A model generated the notes under the pieces. The model was not told where the DNA came from. It saw only the letters and a program-made list of their open reading frames with translations, and made no database searches. Position numbers and translations under genes: made by a program. From positions 124,001 through 188,000 of the forward strand of contig JAZARR010000028.1 in assembly GCA_037389465.1 (NCBI GenBank): 64,000 bases of DNA, read 5' to 3'. Below, piece by piece: positions 11,684 through 24,600 of this stretch (position 1 is its first letter; every line of letters starts with the position of its first letter). This stretch comes from Baylisascaris procyonis. Its lineage: Eukaryota; Nematoda; Chromadorea; Rhabditida; Ascarididae.

Positions 11684-14118
11684 TCTCTGACGTTTTCACC
11701 TCTCTTTTTGAGCCACTGAAACCTTTAAGGTCCCCCCCCCATCAAAGGGTTCTGCGAAGAGATCCCCAGCAGACAAAATTTCTCATCAGTATCCTACCAT
11801 TTTCATTCGCAATTTAGTAACAATTCATCGTTTTTAAATGTGTCATTGATAGTTAAATATGCTCAAAATATCACAAATCAATTTCGCATTCCCGCCGCTA
11901 ACCCGGATGGACAGAAAACGAATTTTCTTATTGCAATTGTCACAACAGTTTGCTTTTTTTTTGAGTGAAAAGCCTTATGAGAGATTTACATTTTGGATAT
12001 TTGAGCAACCGATTGTTTTAATGAATTCAAATGCAAAAGCGCATTTTGTATCAATGTCGATTGCGTGTTTTTTTTCGCTTTAGTCGATACCTGCAATTTG
12101 AGCAGATAATTAAGTTGACAACCGCCTTTATGAATATTTGTTAAAAACCAGTGGAAATTAATTTATAACTTGCAAGAATTGTAGGAAATGTGTTAATATT
12201 TTGAATAAGAATTGAGGAGAATTTATTTTTAAGTTGTAAATAGTGGAAATTAATTGATGCGCTCGTTAAAAATTGAAGGACGTTAATTTATTTATATTGG
12301 TCAAAAATTGAGGAGACTTCATTCGTCTTTTCATCAAGAATTCATGAAATTAGTTAAAATACTACTTAGGAATTCTGTGTCATTGCTATACACCATCAAA
12401 AATTTTCTCAATAATTCCCCCAAATGATAGTCGTTCGATCCATTTCCATTAGCGTTAAGTAGTCCCACTCTTTTTGCAATTAAAATCCAGAAATTTTCGA
12501 CTTAATACATATTTTTCAAGAAAGCTTTGAAATTTGCAAGTTTTTGATGCGCGTTTCCGGGAACAAAGAGAAACAAAAGAATATTTCATCAAGGAAATTG
12601 GCGACTGAAAATATAATCTTATTTTGTAGAACGCAACATGAAACAAACATTATTATAAGGATAACTGTTACATTTCATTTGGTAGTTTTCCGACCACATT
12701 ATTCGTTCATCTTGAGCGAATTGAATATGCGATTTTTTCGCCAAAACTCGCCGATAGTTTTCGCTTCTTAGAGAAAAATATATTGGGCGCGTCGTTAATT
12801 AATTAAGAAAGCATTTAAATTTTCCGCTCACATTCCTTCCTTATCGAGCGATTATAAATAAAACAGGTAGCATTTGTTGAGGAATTTAAACAACTAGACC
12901 ATAAAAATAAATAAACCTTTATCAAGAAATGATAAATCAGAAAGAGATGAATGCAACATTATTGCATAGTGAACAATAATAAATTGTAGCAATAAGGAGA
13001 TTATTAAACTTTTGTGGCTTCTAAGTTATAAGTATATTAGGTTCATTATCAAATCATCTGGAATTGTGGCCGCCTTCGAATCGAACATTTTGATGACGTG
13101 AAATTAGCAATTTCTACAAAAAAAAAAACAACACACCTTTAAATACAAAATTCACATAGCTTTTAAGTAGCACTCCCTTAAACATATAAAAATATAATTT
13201 AGCCGAGCGCAGAAGGATAACTGCTGCTTCACTCAAAAATTTTATGCTTTTCCATCTCAATGAAATTCTCGTATAAATCTTCGAATAAAAAATTTCATGG
13301 CCTAAAAGCTGCAACTTTCCAAAGAAAATAGATGCGAAAATATTTAAAATAAAGGAAAATTGAAGTGAAATACATTTTTCTAAAGATAGAACAACATTTA
13401 TGAGGCGAGTGAGATGAATTATAAATCTCATGAGATATAAGCAAACGAAGCGAATTAAAAGTTTTTAGCGATAACGAGCATTTAATTAGGTTGATGCACT
13501 TCTCTGAAATACTCACCTATGAGATGATTACCTCAAATGCGATTGCACCTGCCTTTTAATAGCAGTTTCGCCGAAAAAAGATCCCATTCGAAGTTCACAC
13601 AATCAATTTTTTATTTCCTTCCTTCTTTCATTCTTTTTTTCACCTTTTTTCATTCGCAAAACGTTTAATGCTTTCGTTGACTCTGCATTCTTGTCTAAAA
13701 TCATCAGCTGATTCAATTCTTTCGTATCTTGCATCAATCACGTATTGTCTGCCATACCGCGGCTGCTTTGAACGCTATCTGTCTATTATCTTAGACAGAT
13801 TTTTCGAGTTCAATTGGTTCCATTTCAGATGTTATCAAAAGGCCTATCGAAGCGTATTTAAACTCGTTTTTTTTTTAATGAAGCAAAGCTCTTCCTTTGT
13901 ATATAACGACATTATACGATCCACAAGCAAAGCCCACTAGCATATCACGTTGTGAAACCTAACCTCAGCGTACAATAAAGTGCTCATTGAGACCATATTG
14001 ATGCTTTAAATTCTAGTTCTTTAGAATCATTTTTTTTCGTTCAACATAACGGGATGCGAAAAACTCAATATTAAAATTTACAAAATTGTTGTGATATTTT
14101 AAAATTTCTCAGGTCAAT
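10451..14118. other. AT-rich intergenic region
   Basis: No supported gene. It holds a (CT)n microsatellite at 11650-11689 followed by a short poly-C run near 11733. Around 12140-12330 there are several loosely similar AATTAATTTA/AAAATTGAGGAG phrases that look like degenerate low-complexity DNA. Hydrophobic open frames near 13.1-13.5 kb on the minus strand show no splice context or family character and are not called. Confidence 0.5.
11650..11689. repeat. (CT)n microsatellite
   Basis: About 40 bp of CT dinucleotides with one interrupting G. Confidence 0.9.
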
Positions 14119-17100
14119 ATGGATATTATGGTTATCGCCCAATTCTATGCTTATATTTTTCAAGGCTTCTTTATTACAATTTCAAGTGGTTTACTCACTA
14201 ATGTTATCTTCATTAATAAATCATTGCGGAAGAACTACAAAATAATTGGCTGGCAGGTTTGCAGCTTTTTTTATTACAACTTCATTTTGTGTGAATTTTA
14301 TTTCGTAGATGTCCTATTTCTTAGGAAATGTTGAACCGTCAAAGGATATATCATTGTTAATTACCGACTTTATCGAAAATCTATTTTTAAAGGTTTTTAT
14401 TAATATTATAAAATTTGTAATTCGTTTGACGCAATACTATCTGAAGAAATTAGAATGCACCAGAAGAACTGATAAGATACGTTCTTTTTTTTCACTGCAG
14501 AAGAGAACGATGGTGAAATTATCTAGTGAAAAATTTCACAGCAATGATATGATAAGTGAATCGCTATAAAAAAACATTTCCGAAAACTCTATAGGTGTAT
14601 TTGATATATCTCTTCTCATACCTCAACTCATTGAGAACAAAACCGATCGATATAAAATTAAGTTTGGGAGGTTATACCATCAAATTTGACGATATAATTT
14701 CTGCAGCTTGCGAGTTGGAATTGTGGAATAGATGCTTAAAAATATGCAAGTGGTCATGATGCGCATTTGCAAAAAATCTTGCAAATAAGGCAATAAAATC
14801 AGCGACAATCATAATATGAGCGTTGCAATGCTTCCTTCAGGCATATTAAAGCTTCAAAGAGAAAAATAATGCATCTACTTGACTTCCCACTAAAACGTGT
14901 CTAACTATTTCACGATGTTGCGCATGAGATAATTTTGCATTTGCTTCCATCAGCAATAGAAATAAGATTTCAAACTGTGCTTCATGAAGCGGTAGAATGC
15001 TCGAAGAAATGATCTCAAGAATTCCTATGAAATTGTTTCTAACATGTAAGTTTTTGAAGTTGTCGAATAATTTGTAGATTAAGCTTAATCGAAATGTCAC
15101 GTATTCTTATCAAATATGATTGCAAAGATTTATGTCGATGGATTTCTGAAGGGATGCAAAGAAAACGCTTAAGATAAGAGCCGTTGAATTTCTCTCACAT
15201 TTTATTATCAAAAAAAAAAGAGTATAAATTAGTCAACGCTGTTTAGATGTCTTGTGTGAGCAAAAGTCAACGCTATTCTTCACCTATTTTATGCATACCG
15301 TATGTTATTAATTCTAAGCAAATTTTCAGACATTTGTTGGCACGCTGATGGGTGCTTCACAAATGATGGCCGGTATTGCTCGTTTAATAACGTTTTACAC
15401 TGGCCAAAAGCAGCTTCGAAGTAAACAATATTGTGTTTTAATGCCATGGAATCTTGTAGGTTTTTGGTAAGTTCAACATTTTGTTTATAAAGAGCATTGC
15501 TATCAAATAATGGCAGCACCAAAATGAGTAAAATACCTTGGTGATAAATTATTTTCACATATATAATATATTCATTTCTTCCAATCTATCATTCAGCACT
15601 TGTTGCCTCAGTATTATGCATGAATTTCAATATACAAAGCGGAAAAACCTTCAAGTAACATTTCTTTGCCCTGCGGTATAAATGTTTGTTGATTGAACGT
15701 GATTTTCGTTAGGGCCGAACCGATGGTCGCGATATGTCTATTCATGGTGAGTACAGATCGTCTTCTCGCAGTTATAATGCCGATTATCTACTATAAGAGG
15801 AGCGCACGCTTGCAAAACATTCAGGTAGGATGTTTAATTTTGTTTCATTTATGAAATAGTGAAAACATATAGTAGTGGCATCGACTAATCACGGCGGCTC
15901 ACTTATCAAACAATTCAAAAGAAAATAGAGATGAAACTTTGATGGCCATATAAAGAAATCTATGCATTGCTGAACGATGAGATTTGTATCAAATTTCATC
16001 GCTGTATGGAATAGTTACCAATCATATAGAACAAACCATAGAACATTGCAATCAAGCACTTTTAAAATTCCTTCTATAAAGAAACAGCTTTGGGATTAAC
16101 GAAATTAGTGAATGTGTTTTTGTCGAGAGAATACATCTGCTAGGTTATTGCTTCATCTGCGTCAAATTTCGGCGAACTCTGTTTCCTTCAATAGGTCTGC
16201 GTCTTCAATGGCACAGATATTTCCAACCTTTATTCAGGTACTTATTCTAGATGAAATTATGCCTTAAGACATCCGAATAATAAAGAGTTTTAGTGCAAAT
16301 TGTGCCATCAATCCTCTAATCGAATATATCGTCCTCTTCAAATTGTTCTTCTCACATTGCATGGGCAATCTTTATTCACTAACTAAAGATGTTTTTTTTT
16401 TGCAGATTATTATATGGAATGTGATTATGTTTTCAATCACATCCGTTAGTTGGTGTTTTTCGTTGACCGATACTAATCAAACACTTTCACCTTTTTGCTG
16501 GTTAGGCATTTTTATTATTTTCTTTACTTTTTCTGGTGATTTTTTATTCTTTATTTCTTTGCTATTGTATTTCTGCCATGATTCGAAGTTATATATGTAA
16601 AATTTTTCGCGATTATGAAATATAAGATATTAATAGAACGAAAGAAAACTATAAATGAAAGCAATTAGCTATATGAATCCGATAAAATTCCGATGACGAA
16701 GTTAATCCTCATCATTCAAGAATATTGAATTTATAAACTTTCACACGCTATCGAACTATAGCAAATTAATTTCGCTTGCCAATAGAGTATTGTTATTTCC
16801 CTTTCTAATGTATGAAGTAAAAGAGCATTGATCATGTTTAGCATGATTAATCTTAGTGCATAGCTGAGACGATCTTTGATTCGCTTTCAATCTGGCTTAC
16901 TTTAGCACGTCAATTTCTAGATGGGCCATATTGGATTCATTTTGAAGAATTCATCCAATATTCAATTAAGCTACCATATTTGAATTATTTATGAGTGATT
17001 CTGAAATGTGGTACTATGTCATTAAGAGATCGCATTGTAAAAATGCATTCGTAACATGCATAACTTACCGTGAACGAAACTTTAACTAAATATATGGAAT

Positions 17101-18932
17101 CGAGAGAATCTGAATTCCTTCGCTGTTTTTTTTTTTGGAAAATATTCTAAATGCGTTAGAATTAGTCGTTGTTACATTGTGCTGATTATATTATTTGTAA
17201 ATAAGAAATATTATCCCTTCTTATCACCATTTCCAAATCTATTTTCTTTTCTAAAATAATGAAATATTTTTAATCAATCCATATATAGTCATAGTGTTCC
17301 TTAACTCCTCTAATTGTTAATTACATCGAACACTCGAACACCCTATCAACTGGCCAACATTTTTTTTTTCTCATTATAAGCTATTGTTAAAATAAAAAAA
17401 AATTATGAACGAAACTTTCTAGTTCATATAGGGGTTTTTTTTTTCATTTAGCTTACTTAATAACTCATAGAAATTTTTTTATCAAGAATGGAAATCATCA
17501 ATATAAAAGTGATACTTATTAAAGTTTTCTTCTCATATTCAATAATATCTAACTATAGCCATTGTTGATGAAAAATTTTCGAATTTTATAATGAGTGTAA
17601 AAATGAATAAATACAAAAAAAAAATTGCAGGACTTCTGATGCAATGTTTCCGATATTCAACTCATTAACGCTACTGATAACGATTGCTACGTCAATTAGT
17701 AGTGTTATTCTATATGTGATTGTTTTTATTCTATCAAGGAAACACGCTATTCGCATTCGAGATGCACAAAATTTTGTTAGCCAATTATAATCGTAAAATA
17801 TTGAAAATAATCGGAAAGTTCGAATGATAGACAATTTTTAAATCGATCAAAAATTTTTTTATTTATTATAATTGTTATTTAATTTATACGCAATAGAGGA
17901 ATGAGAGATTTTTGGTGATGTGATTAATCGTTGAAATTGACAAAAAAATTAATCAATTATTGCTTTTTATAATGCAAGCAATGTAAGATAAAAATCCGAT
18001 CGTTTATGAAATGCATGCAAGTTTTTATCATTTGAAATGTCTATTTGCTTTGCAAGATAAGGGATCAACTTAAAAGTAGACAGTTGAGGTACTTCTTCAA
18101 ATTGTTGAAGTCTTAATATACTTAAATACAATATAGTGTATAGTATATTCCAGTATATTTAAATTCCAACAAATCTTGAAGGAGTTTCCCAAATGCTGTC
18201 TTATATATTTGCTTCGATCGACATATTGTGCATATTAGATGCATCGGGTTATATTCAAGCAACAGTATTTTTCTCGTTGAAACTATTGAAGAAATGAATT
18301 GCCACAGAGATTTATATGTTGATAGATCAAATACTGTTAAGATTCACTTCGAAAGTTTGCAATTTTCTATCTCTCAATTTGTAAATTTGCAAAAACGCAT
18401 AAAAGTTTTCCATTTTTTCCGCGTTGTTCCCCAAAAATTTTTCTACGATGATTTCTCCTTAGTTGAAGAAATCCTTGGTCACACTTGTTTTTGGTAGCTA
18501 TTAAAATTGATTAGTATGGATTTAATATAGACTGTCTTTCTGTGAGGAGATGCTTCATTTCAGGATCAGCAATTTGGTGGCACATTTCAGCAGCAACAAC
18601 GAAAATTAACCGTCACAATGGGTATCTCATGCATATTCACATTGGTGCTATATGTTCTACCCGTATGTCTGAAATATACACTCGTCGGTAGGCTACAAGA
18701 GCATGCGCCGGAAGCGATACTTGCATATTGCGCAATAAGTTGCAATCTTACGCCGATAACGAATATTGGGATTGTCGTTTTCAGACATCGCGAGATTAGG
18801 CACAACCTCTACCGATTGTTGCCACCTTCAATGCAAAAGTTGTTTTGTAAAAAACCTATCGTCCCAACGCATGTTGTCGGCAATTGCACAATGCGTTCAA
18901 CTTTTTGTAACATTACCGTATTAGGAAAATAG
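14119..18932 (+). CDS. Seven-transmembrane chemoreceptor-like protein (Srsx-like), 6 exons
   Basis: Exons: 14119-14256, 15330-15466, 15713-15824, 16406-16596, 17631-17775, 18564-18932 (stop 18930-18932). Phases 0,2,0,2,0 join into one 363-aa frame. Introns are GT-AG, with TTTCAG/TTGCAG acceptors for most. Exon 1 follows a TTTCTCAG site 8 bp before the ATG, suggesting trans-splicing. The protein is hydrophobic throughout with seven likely membrane segments. Exon 3 carries D-R-L at residues 107-109 after a helix, the position of the receptor DRY motif, followed by a short basic loop. The last exon has a TM6-like helix, then a TM7 with N-L-T-P-I-T-N-I and a basic R-H-R-E-I-R tail. These features, and the near-identical exon plan of the gene at 21.7-28.2 kb, support a nematode chemoreceptor; assignment to Srsx rather than another serpentine class is tentative. 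A likely AATAAA is at 19157-19162. Confidence 0.78.
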
Positions 18933-20583
18933 CATGCGTGACGAATCGATTTTATATGACATCATACGGAAATCTGGAACTATATTCCACAATTATATCA
19001 TAATATATAAGATGCCACCTATGGCGATATGAAAGTGATTGTAATGAATCAATGGTGATAAAGAGATTAAAAAGCGTTTTTTTGTGATGCGTTTGTATCT
19101 ACCTAAGAGTGAATAATTGGCTCATTTGTGTTCTAAAATATGTATTTCGTTCAATGAATAAATGTTTTTTTTTTTTTTAATGGATGAGTGTTTCTTGGAG
19201 CATAAGAGAAGCTGGGAAAATGCAAGCCGAAAGATCGATGCACATAGTCGAATGCTGAATCATTCACAGCTGTACGCTTAATTACTAATTACATTCGAAA
19301 ACAGGGGATCGGATCTTGGGGCGAGCAGTAGACTGAAGAAGTAGTAGTGGAGAGGGGGAGAGGGAGTGGCGGGATTCGAAAGTTCCTGAGTACGATCGAA
19401 GAAATTTGATGATTGAATGGGAAGATCTGCTTCTCGGGCGATTCTCACGCCAGAATTTTTGTATAATTTTGCATTTTGAGAGGAAATTTCGAGGAACTGT
19501 ATGTACGCATATGCTGTAGAATGATTTGATAGTGCATGTTGAATAGCATCGCTGAGCAGTTGTAACTATAGGAAGACGATGCTGAATGACGGAAGGGTGA
19601 TTGGATAACAGCAGTTTTGTCCTCTCCTTCTCATATCCGATTATTAATCATGAAGCGATGGGTACTGCTTGCGTTACTTCGAAGCGATCTTTCTTTTTTC
19701 ATATTGTACGCAGCAAATCGCTAAATTTTTTAAGGGTTTCTACATGCGTAAATAAAATGATGTGTGTTCTAAGCACGTGAGGCAATCAAAAAGTTTTCGT
19801 TAAAATGCTTTTTAATGACACATTTTTGCCACCTGCTCATTTTTTTTTGTTCACGCGTTCAAAAGCTGTAGCAGCGCGAAGCGATTGAAGTCATTTGAGA
19901 CGATTGAAATAGTTTGAGATTCTTGGATTGGGTCGGTGGGACTCTGTTTTGGAATAAGGGGCAACGAATGGAATAAGGCCGACGATATTGATTTCCCTCC
20001 TCTATTTGTGGATCAGGACCGAAAGACATCAACCTAATATCAACTTCCAAGCAAACAGAGATAGGCTTCTCTAAGCGGAAGCGTAGAGGGGCAGGTAGAT
20101 AGGCACACGCACATACAACCACACGAACGTATGCATCTAGATAAACGTTTAATCCACATATTTTTGTCGCTTCTATTATGTAGAAACGATCGAAAATATA
20201 AATTATCAAAAACAAATGTTGAACGTTCATTCTAGATCTTATAATTATACTCAATATTGCAAGTAACGTTTAACGACAAATGAAAATTTCTCTAGCAGAA
20301 ACGAACAAACTCACAACTGTTTGTGTAGCGAACAAGTGCTTTACCACTGAGCCACCACATATACATCGCGTTATGGTAACGACAAACAAATAGAGTAAAA
20401 CTAATATTAGCACAATAAACATACAAATAGAAGCGCAATGATGAGATGGCAAATATCTGAAGTCAGTCTTAAATGATTTCAATAGATCAATAGCGATCGG
20501 CAATATTTTGTGTCACAAATTTTTTTAGTTTTTCTTCTATTTCGTTTATTCATTCGAAATTTCAAGAAGAAAATCACAAGAAG

Positions 20584-20637
<54 letters not shown>

Positions 20638-21663
20638 AACTGAGGCGAGAAATAGCAGATCTATTCGATTTTGAATTTTAGCAGAAAACAATAGAAGATT
20701 AGATTTATAGCAACGAATAGCTTTATAATGCTTGGAAAAGTTTTCGTCTTGGCATATGAACCGCTGGAAATGTTGGCACCCGCTTAAAAAGTTTGCATTC
20801 CGATTCACTTTTGGTCCGTTGGGCAACAAATGAACAATTAAAGGTTTCACATTAAAATTTTATTTCAGCTTTCTTGAGATGTTTTCAATTAACGTAGTTC
20901 ATTTCTTCATTACTTTTCGCCTGAACTACCTTAAGGTTCAAAACGAAATCAGCGATGAAATACCAAGGAAAAAGTATTTAAAAAAAAACATCTTTCATTC
21001 TTGTAATAACTGCAAATATATAAGAATCGCAAAAATGCATTTTTCTGAGAAAAAGAATTGAAGGAAATGAATTAAGACAATAACAACATTGGAAATCGGA
21101 AATGATCATAAAATATCAAATATACATTCACAATGTATGGATATAATATTCAAAAAAAACCGACTCCTTTCAAAATTATGTATGCAAATTCCATTGCTAT
21201 TAATCTCCATCGTTGGTAGTCGAAAAGTGTCAATAAGTGTTCAATTTTCTGATTATAATTGCACAAATTTTCCACAGCCTACTTATTAGATATTCCTTTC
21301 TGAAGGTGACTCAGAAATTTTTTTTTTTGCTTTCCAACTCATGTGAGGCAGCAATTGTTTACTGTGTGAAATTCCAGTAAAATAAGCCTAATGAAATTCC
21401 ATAATTTTCATTCATTAATGAGGAGGAAAAAAAATGCAATTTGAGAATATTGTTTGATTTCAAGCATTACTTTCTAAATTCATTGAAAATTTGCTTCCTT
21501 TTTCTCTTCCTCTTCTACTTGGTGCATTTTTTTTTTACTTTTTAAACTATTTTGTTTGATTCACTTTTTATCTCATTAATAATTTTTCTTTTTTTAATTA
21601 CTTTTATTCTAATAGCTCCGAAATACAATTTTTTTTTTCAGCGAACATATTTAATAAGTATGT
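18933..21663. other. Intergenic region between convergent receptor genes
   Basis: Contains the 3' UTR of the first receptor, a (TA)n tract at 20586-20635 and otherwise AT-rich DNA. Open frames at 19.86-20.25 kb and 20.48-20.85 kb (minus) lack splice support; the second owes part of its length to the TA repeat. Confidence 0.5.
20586..20635. repeat. (TA)n microsatellite
   Basis: About 25 uninterrupted AT dinucleotides. Confidence 0.95.
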
Positions 21664-24600
21664 TTATTGCGTACTTATTGCTGAAGGAGATTTACGCACA
21701 ATATAGTTTTCGTTCGTATAAAAGCCTCTAGTGATAAATGTTGGTAACACATTGATCACTTGCTCTTTTATATCCTTTTGTCGTATCGTTATAACAATAA
21801 TATTAGTGATTGGATTGAGATTCGTACTTATAGCCGTATAGATTGCTAGGGCACTCAATAGCAATTTCTTCGATGTGTTCCCGAGCGCTAGATTCACGCA
21901 TACCGGCAATACATAAAGAATTAAAGTAAAAACACATGCTACACTCATTGTTACCGTAAGACGACGTTGTCGCCGCTCAAATGCTGATACCATATTGTGT
22001 CCCTGAATCAAGAAAAAATTATTTACTGCATCGAGAATAAATATAAATAATTTCACCAAACTATACAACCGAAAGCCCTATATAGTAGATCCACCACGTC
22101 TAGTACATATGATTGGCTAGAAATTCATTAGAGGGATTAAAATCAGGATCATCACGTTTTATATCCTCTGAGGGGGGAAAACAGGAATATTTAGAATGAA
22201 GGAAGATTTCTTCATGCTATTAGCCTTGAAGTCGACCACAATTATGAGTTATTTGAAAAGCATACTTTTTATTTTTGTTGTGCAATGAAGAAATTCTTTT
22301 TTTTTCAGATATTACATTGAAATATCATTTCGCATATACGGAAGATTCACGCATATAATTTAACTTTCCATTGCTGCAGCATTTTGCTTTTTTTGAAAAA
22401 AAAAACAGATATTTTGCAGAGATAAAGTTTTTCGGTGATTTTCGACAAATTCCGGCAAAAAAAGGGGGAAAAAACAAAAGTAATAGAGCGTTTTTGACTT
22501 AGTTGAACGAATCGCTCTTTTAGATTTCTTTGGCGGGATGGATAAAAATTCATCATTTCATTTGTTTATTGAAAGTAATGATGAGAGATTTATGTGCCAT
22601 TATATGCTTCGCTATTCCAATTTCCTTTTGAAACTAACCGAATGAGTTTTCCTTATACGTCGAGTATGTTTCAATGATATTGCGAAGCCGACTAAACAAA
22701 TGACGACACTTCCGGATGCTGCGATAATACGTATATCGAAGAAAATCATCTTGAAAGGTCGTATCATACTTCTAGCAGTCCTTCAAAATTTTTACTTCCT
22801 TTAGTGCTAATGCTAATAGCTTTGTGAATGATTCATACAATAGAATTCATTGAATTATGCAAAAATTTGGAGAAAAAAATCGACAATACAAGTGTAGTAA
22901 TTCGTATTTTCGAATGACTAACAGATTGTATATGTTCGAGACCAAACATTCGTTTTGTGGCCGTTTTTTTTTGGCCTCACAGCCTAGAAAAAGATTTATT
23001 CAGGAAAATTCTAGCATCTACACAATTCTGAACGGTAATACAACTTCACAAATTTGGTTTACTTACCTAGCAAGCCTCAACTCATCAAGTCATTAGTTTT
23101 TTCTAAAGATATGACGGTTGAATTTTCTAAGTGAAATGGCATAAACGAAAATTTTCGATATTTTTTGCCCATTTGAATATGCCAAGCATTTGCTAGTAAC
23201 GATATCCTCGTGATAGTGAAAAATGTGAGCATTATAAAAATTCATCTATCTCAGAGATTCGTTTAATTGTTCATTCTCGCTCATACTAACGACTGATTTT
23301 CACCTTGATTGCTCTCCTATATATCAAGATTGGAATACGTTGAAGCCATTATAAATAGATTTTTTTTTTTTGCAAATCATATCCGTTGCAACGAAATCGT
23401 TCTCAAAATGGGAGAAAAAATAAATTAGTCGAATAATTCGATAATTTCGCATTAATTATGATAGAATTCTTTTTTTTCAGGAGTTGATTTTTATAGTGAC
23501 AAAATTTATTAGATCGTTTTACAAGAAATTAATTGCCAATCACTATAATATTTCTTCTAAGCCTTAAACAAAACATTTTTTTTTTTGCTTCAAAAGTACT
23601 CAAAATTTTTTGTTCACTCGAAATTACGTCACATAATTGATATATTATACTATAGTAATACTATACTATATATACCAGCGCGATTCCTTGTTTGTATAAA
23701 CCACTTAAATAACACCTATATTCCTCTTGTGGGATGTAATCTGATGCAAAGATATAGATTGTTACCAGCAATAAGGAGAGAGTTCATCGATAGTGCCATG
23801 TGCGGAAAATACCCAACTTGTGACGATAAGGGGACATAAAAATATATTCCACAAATATACCTGCAACACGTTTAGTTGCTTATCGTTATTTTCTTGGAAG
23901 CATGTTTCGTTTCTACATTGTACACCTTTGCTTTCGTTTTGTAAGCCTTTTACAAATTTCTACGAGCGAAATTCCTTGATTGCGACGTCGAACTCAAACG
24001 TGACTGGCTCCATATTTGAAAATTACGCTAAACGATCAGGCAGCAAGTTTGCAAAAGTGATTCATTTTTCGACGATATAAATTAAGCACATATCATGTGA
24101 CACGATGTATTACAATTCTTCATTATTGATCAATATTTATTGGTTAGAGATTTTCGTTCAAATTTTTATGATTTAATTTACAGAAGCGCTAATAAATTTA
24201 TGCTAAGTCTTAAGCAATTGTTGACCTCATTTGTAGAGAAAATTGCACCATTGATCTACAAGAAATAACACATTCAAAGTTGATTAACAACGGTGAATTT
24301 CTTCAAGAATTATGATAAGTCTAGAAAATATCGACGATGTAAGAAAAAAATAAAATTTTAGTAATATTTATCGAATATTGACAATACACTTTGCAAATAA
24401 AATTTTCGAAGGGCGCACTCATTCAGAAAAATTTTTGCAAGTTTTTTTCTTTTTTTTTTTTTAATGAAAGGTCGAATCAATAAAAATTCGATCGTTGCAA
24501 TTAATTCAATGTTCGCTAAAGTTTTATAGAAATATTTGATTTCATATGTGGAATTGCATAAGGAGAGGTTATATTTCCAAAATTGAATTGATATTAAAAT

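Noticed and set aside
13114..13516. Hydrophobic open frames on the minus strand
   Set aside because: AT-rich Phe/Leu/Lys/Ile composition, no splice context, no conserved motif; explained by base composition.
20290..20365. tRNA-like sequence on the minus strand with an A-box-like GGCTCAGTGGTAAAGC
   Set aside because: The B-box region is degenerate and the acceptor and T stems do not pair. At most a tRNA relic.
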